DNA of 64,000 nt from Neolewinella xylanilytica (GTDB lineage Bacteria > Bacteroidota > Bacteroidia > Chitinophagales > Saprospiraceae), in the NCBI RefSeq assembly GCF_002934605.1, contig NZ_PTJC01000005.1, forward strand, positions 620,001 through 684,000, in the 5' to 3' direction. The notes beneath the pieces are model-generated. The model was not told the DNA's origin. It did not search any database and worked only from the letters and a program-made list of their open reading frames with translations. The position numbers and the translations under genes are program-made. Below, one piece after another: positions 59,514 through 64,000 of the stretch. Positions within the stretch are counted from its first letter, which is position 1. Each line of letters starts with the position of its first letter.

Positions 59514-61016
59514 TTAATTGGAGGGGTGAAGGAAGGAGGTGGTGATCCGCTTGAGTTCTTCCCCGCCGGACCGGACGGATACGACGATCTCGTCGGGGTA
59601 GCCGTTTCCATCCGCCGGGACGACCAGGAAGAGCGCGCCCTCGACGATCTCTCCGGGCGGCACCGCGGGCGTCCCGCCTACGGTACGGACCTCGGCCCGC
59701 CCACCGTCAGCCACGAAGGTCAGCGGAAGTTCCAGCCCCGTCTTGTTGACGACCTGGTAGGTATACAGATTGGAAACGGCGGTGTCGGCCTCGGTGTGGT
59801 AGAGCGAGCCCGGGGCGCGGAGCAGGATCACGTCAACGCCGTCCCGGCTGCTCAGTAACCATACATTGAGGGCGACGAGGGCCAGCAACAGGGCGGAATA
59901 GGCCATGGCCCGGGGCGTCCAGATCCGGCGCTTGCCCTCCCTGACTCCGCGCTCGCTATCGTAGCGGATGAGCCCCCGCGGTCGGTCGACCTTGTCCATG
60001 ACCGCATCGCAGGCGTCGATGCAGGCCGTGCAGTTGATGCACTCCATTTGAATGCCGTTGCGGATATCGATGCCGGTGGGGCAAACCTGGACGCAGAGCC
60101 CGCAGTCGATGCAGTCGCCCTTGGGCGGCGGCGGGGCGATCCCGGTCAGGTTGTCTTCCATGCGCTGAAGGATCCGGTCGGTACAGGCACTGTTGTTTTC
60201 GCGGCAGGATGCACAGCTCGTGCAACTGGTACGCTTGGGCTGGCCGCGGTCGATTTTACCCCGGGGTTCGCCGCGCTCGTAGTCGTAGATCACGTTTACG
60301 CTGTCGTCGTCGAGCAGTACCCCCTGCAGGCGGCCGTAGGGGCATACGGCAATGCACACCTGTTCCCGCATGTAGGAAAAGACGGCGTAGAAAATTCCGA
60401 TGAAGGCGACGATGGCCAGAAAACCGCCGGGGGCTTCGAGGGGCGACTGCTGCACGATCTCCAGCAGGCCATCAGTCCCGATGATGTAGGCCAGGAAGGT
60501 GTGGGCGATGAGCGCGGAAACAAGTAGGAAGAGTCCGTGCTTCAGGGCTTTCTTCCGCACCTTATCGGGGGTCCACGGTGCTTTCGCCAGTCGCTTCTGG
60601 GCGTTGGCATCCCCTTCGATCCAGTATTCGATCTTCCGGAAGACCATCTCCATGAAGGTCGTCTGCGGGCAAACCCAGCCGCAGAACAGCCGGCCGAAGA
60701 CTACGGTAAACAGGACGATGAACACCATTGCCGTCACCATAAGGAGGGCGAAGAGGTGAAAATCCTGGGGCGTGAAGTGCAACCCGAACAGGATGAAGCG
60801 CCGCTCCAGCACGTTGAACAGAAAGACGGGCTCTCCCCCCACGCGGATCCAGGGCAGGCCGAACAGGATGGCCAGCAGGAGATAGCTCAGCAGGGTACGG
60901 CGCTGGTAGAAGCGCCCTTCGGGTTGCTTGGGGAAAACCCACAGCCGCTTCCCCGCTTCGTCTACCGTGGCGATGTGGTTGCGAAAATCGTCCTTGGGTG
61001 GTTGCGGGATACTCAT
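59514..61016 (-). CDS. ccoG: Cytochrome c oxidase accessory protein CcoG (FixG)
   Basis: A 500-residue membrane iron-sulfur protein. Early helices (about 35-55, 85-110, 160-185, 195-215) contain GRLFCGWVCPQTTFMEMVFR and CIAVCPYGRLQGVLLD; cysteine clusters follow in CTSCASCRENNSAC and as two 4Fe-4S motifs (CIDCGLCVQVCPTG and CINCTACIDACDAVM). A final helix and a periplasmic Ig-like domain (about 390-500) complete the family layout. CcoG reduces copper for cbb3 oxidase assembly. It overlaps ccoP by four bases. Confidence 0.95.
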   Translation of the reverse strand: MSIPQPPKDDFRNHIATVDEAGKRLWVFPKQPEGRFYQRRTLLSYLLLAILFGLPWIRVGGEPVFLFNVLERRFILFGLHFTPQDFHLFALLMVTAMVFIVLFTVVFGRLFCGWVCPQTTFMEMVFRKIEYWIEGDANAQKRLAKAPWTPDKVRKKALKHGLFLLVSALIAHTFLAYIIGTDGLLEIVQQSPLEAPGGFLAIVAFIGIFYAVFSYMREQVCIAVCPYGRLQGVLLDDDSVNVIYDYERGEPRGKIDRGQPKRTSCTSCASCRENNSACTDRILQRMEDNLTGIAPPPPKGDCIDCGLCVQVCPTGIDIRNGIQMECINCTACIDACDAVMDKVDRPRGLIRYDSERGVREGKRRIWTPRAMAYSALLLALVALNVWLLSSRDGVDVILLRAPGSLYHTEADTAVSNLYTYQVVNKTGLELPLTFVADGGRAEVRTVGGTPAVPPGEIVEGALFLVVPADGNGYPDEIVVSVRSGGEELKRITTSFLHPSN

Positions 61017-62032
61017 TTGCTGGTTGCCTCTGCGATGTAGCGTTCTCCTTCGGGTTCCTTCCCGTTGGCGGGGTTGGTGCTTTGCAGGCTCAGAATGTAG
61101 GAGGCCACCTCCTGAATATCCCGTGGCCGCAGCTCGTTCTTCCAGGGGATCATGCCTTTTTCCGGTACCCCGTTTTTAATGGTGCGAAAAACATCGTTGA
61201 CGGAACCCCCGTGAAGCCAGTATTCGTCCGTCAGGTTAGGCCCGATACCGCCCTCGGCTGCCTTGCCGTGGCAGGGGGAGCACTTGGCCGAAAAGATCAT
61301 CTGGCCGGCGTCGATGGCGTCCGCCTCTTCCAGCAGTACCACGTTGTTTTCGTCTACGCTATTCTCCTGCGTCTTCAGGTAAGCCTGCACCTTGGCTTCG
61401 GCGAGCGTCATCTCTACATCGTAGGCTTCGGCGGGGCTGAGGGCGAAGTCGGAGAAGTGGACGAAGTAAACGTAGACCGGCGCGATAGCGATGGTGACGT
61501 AAAAGAGGCCGGTCCACCAGGGGGGGAGGTTATTATCCAGTTCGCGTACGCCGTCGTATTCGTGGTTCAGCACGATGGCCGCTTCTTCCTCGATCGGTAC
61601 GGCATCGGTCATCCGTTCGTAGAGGCGTTGCCACCAAGCTTTAGTCGGTTCCAGTTGCTCCAGGCCGACCTCCTGCAATTGCTCGGGGTGATACTTCCGC
61701 AGTAGCCGCTCGCGCTGGAGCGCCATGAGCTTAAAGCTCAGGTCGAGCAGCGACCAGAGGCCGAGCAGGATCACCAGCACCATCACGAAGGCGGCGAAGA
61801 GTTCCAGTTCGGACATACTGGCCAGCGGACCGGGGTAGGGCGGCGAAGGCGCAGGAGCCAACAACAACAGTAAATAGCTGTCCTTGAGCGGCTGCTGGGC
61901 TACGTCGCGGTAGGAGTCCTTCCGGCGGGCGAAGACCATGATCAGGGCGAGCGTAAAAACAATTACGAAGGTCAGCAGGGCCAGTATCGCCAGCCAGTTG
62001 ATACCGGCATCCTGTAATAAGTACTTAGCCAT
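61013..62032 (-). CDS. ccoP: cbb3 oxidase subunit CcoP with fused CcoQ-like N-terminus
   Basis: A 339-residue protein. Residues 1-52 (LLQDAGINWLAILALLTFVI, then ARRKDSYRDVAQQPLKD) look like a complete CcoQ: one helix with a short polar tail. A low-complexity bridge (LLLLLAPAPSPPYPG) joins it to CcoP proper, which would begin at Met73 (MSELELFAAFVMV) with helices near 77-100 and 180-200, then one heme c motif CSPCHG. Only one CxxCH is present, against two in Proteobacteria, as usual in Bacteroidota. It passes electrons to the CcoN active site. Either a true fusion or a lost stop between two genes. Confidence 0.9.
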   Translation of the reverse strand: MAKYLLQDAGINWLAILALLTFVIVFTLALIMVFARRKDSYRDVAQQPLKDSYLLLLLAPAPSPPYPGPLASMSELELFAAFVMVLVILLGLWSLLDLSFKLMALQRERLLRKYHPEQLQEVGLEQLEPTKAWWQRLYERMTDAVPIEEEAAIVLNHEYDGVRELDNNLPPWWTGLFYVTIAIAPVYVYFVHFSDFALSPAEAYDVEMTLAEAKVQAYLKTQENSVDENNVVLLEEADAIDAGQMIFSAKCSPCHGKAAEGGIGPNLTDEYWLHGGSVNDVFRTIKNGVPEKGMIPWKNELRPRDIQEVASYILSLQSTNPANGKEPEGERYIAEATSK

Positions 62033-62039
62033 CGGGTCG

Positions 62040-64000
62040 TTACTTTTTAAGTTTTACCTGGGGTTTGGGCTTGATGTCGGTACCGAGCCGCTGGAGATAG
62101 GCGATGATGGCCACGATTTCCTTTTGCTCGAGTTCGGGGTCGTCGACGCCGTTTTCCCGGAGGTTGTTGGCAATGTCCTTCGCCTGGATACGCAGGTCGG
62201 CCACCGCGCGCTCGGCGTAGCCGGTGGGGTAGGGGGTGCCGAGCGTTTGCAGGGTGCGGATCTTGGCGGGCAGGTCGCTGATGTCGAGTTTGCGCTCCAG
62301 CAGCCATTCGTAGGGGGGCATGATGCTGCCCGGACTGGTGCTCTGGGGGTTCTGCATGTGCTGGTAGTGCCAGCTGTCGAGGTATTTGCCGCCCACCCGG
62401 TGGAGGTCGGGGCCGGTACGCTTACTGCCCCAGAGGTGGGGCCGGTCGTAGATGAACTCTCCCGACATGGAGTACTGTCCGTAACGGGCCGTCTCGGAGC
62501 GGAAGGGGCGGATCATCTGGCTGTGGCAATTGTTGCAGCCTTCGCGGATGTAGAGGTCCCTTCCCTCCAGTTCCAGCGGGCTGTAGGGGGTGACCGCCTC
62601 GATCTTGGGCACGTTGCTCTCCACCATCACCATGGGGAAGACTTCCGCCAGGCCGCCAATAAGGACCACGATCGTGGCGCCCACCAGGAGCTGTACGGGG
62701 CGGCGCTCGATCCACCGGTGCCAGTATTCGCCGCGGTGACCGGCGGGGCTGGCCTCCAGCGGCGGCGCGGCGGCGCCTTCGTTGGCGATCAGGCTGCCCT
62801 GGCGGACCGTCCGGATGAGGTTGTAGATCATCAGCACCACGCCGGCCACGTAGACCGCGCCGCCGAAGGCCCGCATGGCGTACATCGGCAGGATGGCATT
62901 GACCGTTTCGAGGAAATTGCCGTACTGTAGGATGCCTTCGGGCAGGAATTGCTTCCACATCGCGCTCTGCGTCCAACCCGCCCAGTACAGCGGCACGGCG
63001 TAGAACAGCACCCCGAGGGTGGCCATCCAAAAGTGGACGTTGGCCAGCTTCCGGCTGTAGAGTTGGGTGCCGAAGATGCGCGGCAGGATGTAATAGAGCA
63101 CTCCGAAGGTGAGCATGCCGTTCCAGCCGAGGGTGCCGACGTGTACGTGGCCGACCGTCCAGTCCGTATAGTGACTGATCGCGTTCACGCTTTTCAGGGA
63201 GAGCAGCGGCCCCTCGAGGGTAGCCATGCCGTAAGCGGTGACGGCGACTACCATCATTTTTAGTACCGGATCGATGCGCACTTTATCCCAGGCGCCCCGC
63301 AGGGTAAGCAGGCCGTTGAGCATCCCGCCCCAGCTGGGGGCTATCAGCATGATGCTGAAGACGGTACCCAGGCTCTGCGCCCAGGTGGGCAGGCTCGTAT
63401 AGAGTAAGTGGTGGGGCCCCGCCCAGATGTAAATGAAGATGAGCGCCCAGAAGTGAATGATCGACAGCCGGTAGCTAAACACCGGCCGGTTGGCCGCCTT
63501 CGGGAGGAAATAGTACATCAGCCCCAGGTAGGGGGTGGTGAGGAAGAAAGCCACTGCGTTGTGGCCGTACCACCACTGCACCAGCGCGTCCTGTACTCCG
63601 GCGAAGAGGGGGTAGCTCTTCCAGAGGCTGACGGGCAGTTCGAGGCTGTTGCCCACGTGGAGCACGGTGACCGTCACCCAGGTAGCGATGTAAAACCAGA
63701 TGGCTACGTAGAGGTGGCGTTCGCGGCGGCGGGCGATGGTGCCGAACATATTGATGCCGAAGATGATCCACACGAGGGCGATGCCGATGTCGATGGGCCA
63801 CTCCAGCTCGGCGTATTCCTTACTGGTAGTGATGCCCAGCGGCAGCGTCAGTGCCGCCGCCAGGATGATGAGTTGCCAGCCGTAAAAGTGGACGTAGCTC
63901 AGCTTGTCGGAGAACATCCGCGTCTTCAGCAGCCGTTGCAGGCTGTAGTAGACGCCCATGAAGATACCGTTACCGACAAAGGCGAAAATCGCGGCGTTCG
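62040..64000 (-). CDS. ccoN: Fused cbb3-type oxidase subunits I and II (CcoNO), 5' end outside window
   Basis: The frame is open to the right edge; the bases beyond the ATG at 63959 encode AAIFAFVGNGIF, conserved CcoN sequence, so that ATG is internal and about 70 residues are missing. The CcoN part (to about residue 410 of the visible protein) has ten or more helices and heme/copper histidines in WWYGHNAVAFFLTTPYLGL, IWAGPHHLLYTSLP and DWTVGHVHVGTLGWNG. The CcoO part follows a linker, with a membrane anchor and one heme c site EGCNNCHSQMIRPF. This high-affinity terminal oxidase reduces oxygen under low-oxygen conditions. Fusion of N and O is typical for Bacteroidota. Confidence 0.96.
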   Translation of the reverse strand, partial: NAAIFAFVGNGIFMGVYYSLQRLLKTRMFSDKLSYVHFYGWQLIILAAALTLPLGITTSKEYAELEWPIDIGIALVWIIFGINMFGTIARRRERHLYVAIWFYIATWVTVTVLHVGNSLELPVSLWKSYPLFAGVQDALVQWWYGHNAVAFFLTTPYLGLMYYFLPKAANRPVFSYRLSIIHFWALIFIYIWAGPHHLLYTSLPTWAQSLGTVFSIMLIAPSWGGMLNGLLTLRGAWDKVRIDPVLKMMVVAVTAYGMATLEGPLLSLKSVNAISHYTDWTVGHVHVGTLGWNGMLTFGVLYYILPRIFGTQLYSRKLANVHFWMATLGVLFYAVPLYWAGWTQSAMWKQFLPEGILQYGNFLETVNAILPMYAMRAFGGAVYVAGVVLMIYNLIRTVRQGSLIANEGAAAPPLEASPAGHRGEYWHRWIERRPVQLLVGATIVVLIGGLAEVFPMVMVESNVPKIEAVTPYSPLELEGRDLYIREGCNNCHSQMIRPFRSETARYGQYSMSGEFIYDRPHLWGSKRTGPDLHRVGGKYLDSWHYQHMQNPQSTSPGSIMPPYEWLLERKLDISDLPAKIRTLQTLGTPYPTGYAERAVADLRIQAKDIANNLRENGVDDPELEQKEIVAIIAYLQRLGTDIKPKPQVKLKK

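Overview
The window reads as chromosomal DNA of a GC-rich marine-type Bacteroidota, most likely Saprospiria/Lewinellaceae. This rests on a SusC/SusD pair, a secreted protein with a type IX secretion (T9SS) C-terminal signal, a fused CcoNO oxidase, -7 promoter elements of the form TAnnTTTG, weak Shine-Dalgarno sites and the rpsF-rpsR-rplI order. The genus is inference. No prophage, transposase, CRISPR array or integrase was seen; most of the window is housekeeping, with some accessory patches.

Layout. 1-7 kb: end of an M23 peptidase, an ArsR regulator with a candidate small RNA upstream, an unknown protein with secG, a sodium/solute symporter and an unknown helical protein. 7-14.6 kb: a nutrient-uptake operon of SusC, SusD-like, a small lipoprotein, a Tat-exported PLP aminotransferase and an AEC permease. 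14.6-20.9 kb: a four-gene envelope cluster (YtxH-like, holin-like, two unknowns) divergent from an XRE regulator, then a response regulator with a cysteine-less thioredoxin-fold protein, an ECF sigma factor behind a textbook sigma-54 promoter, and a membrane-anchored M23 peptidase. 21-26 kb: ribosomal S6-S18-L9, kdsD and recQ. 26.5-33.7 kb: a large beta-helix/PKD/T9SS protein, tRNA-Ser(CGA), dprA, alkaline phosphatase and a fatty acid desaturase. 33.7-46.6 kb: LolE-type permease, MarR, LolA, oxidoreductases, citrate synthase, gcvH, VanZ, TonB, clpP, an ECF sigma factor with a tiny coupled gene, and a FUSC protein. 46.7-57.5 kb: tRNA-Pro(CGG), SLC13 permease, M1 aminopeptidase, Spy-like protein, a LytS/LytTR two-component pair, YciI, pentapeptide protein, SDR and AraC, and a decayed CYP152-type P450. 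57.7-64 kb: hisA and a cbb3 oxidase operon (ccoNO, ccoP with a fused CcoQ-like segment, ccoG, fixH, safE) running off the right edge.

Signals not explained by genes: both tRNA genes are followed at once by a 120-145 nt element that folds on paper into a closing stem with three arms; there is a candidate ~90 nt RNA upstream of arsR; two kinds of short dispersed palindromic repeats occur, one inside the linker of the LytTR regulator and one forming the leader of hisA; direct repeats spaced 21 bp sit before the LytTR operon; and poly-C tracts lie inside tonB and directly before the starts of yciI and hisA.

All functions come from reading motifs by eye; no database search was possible.
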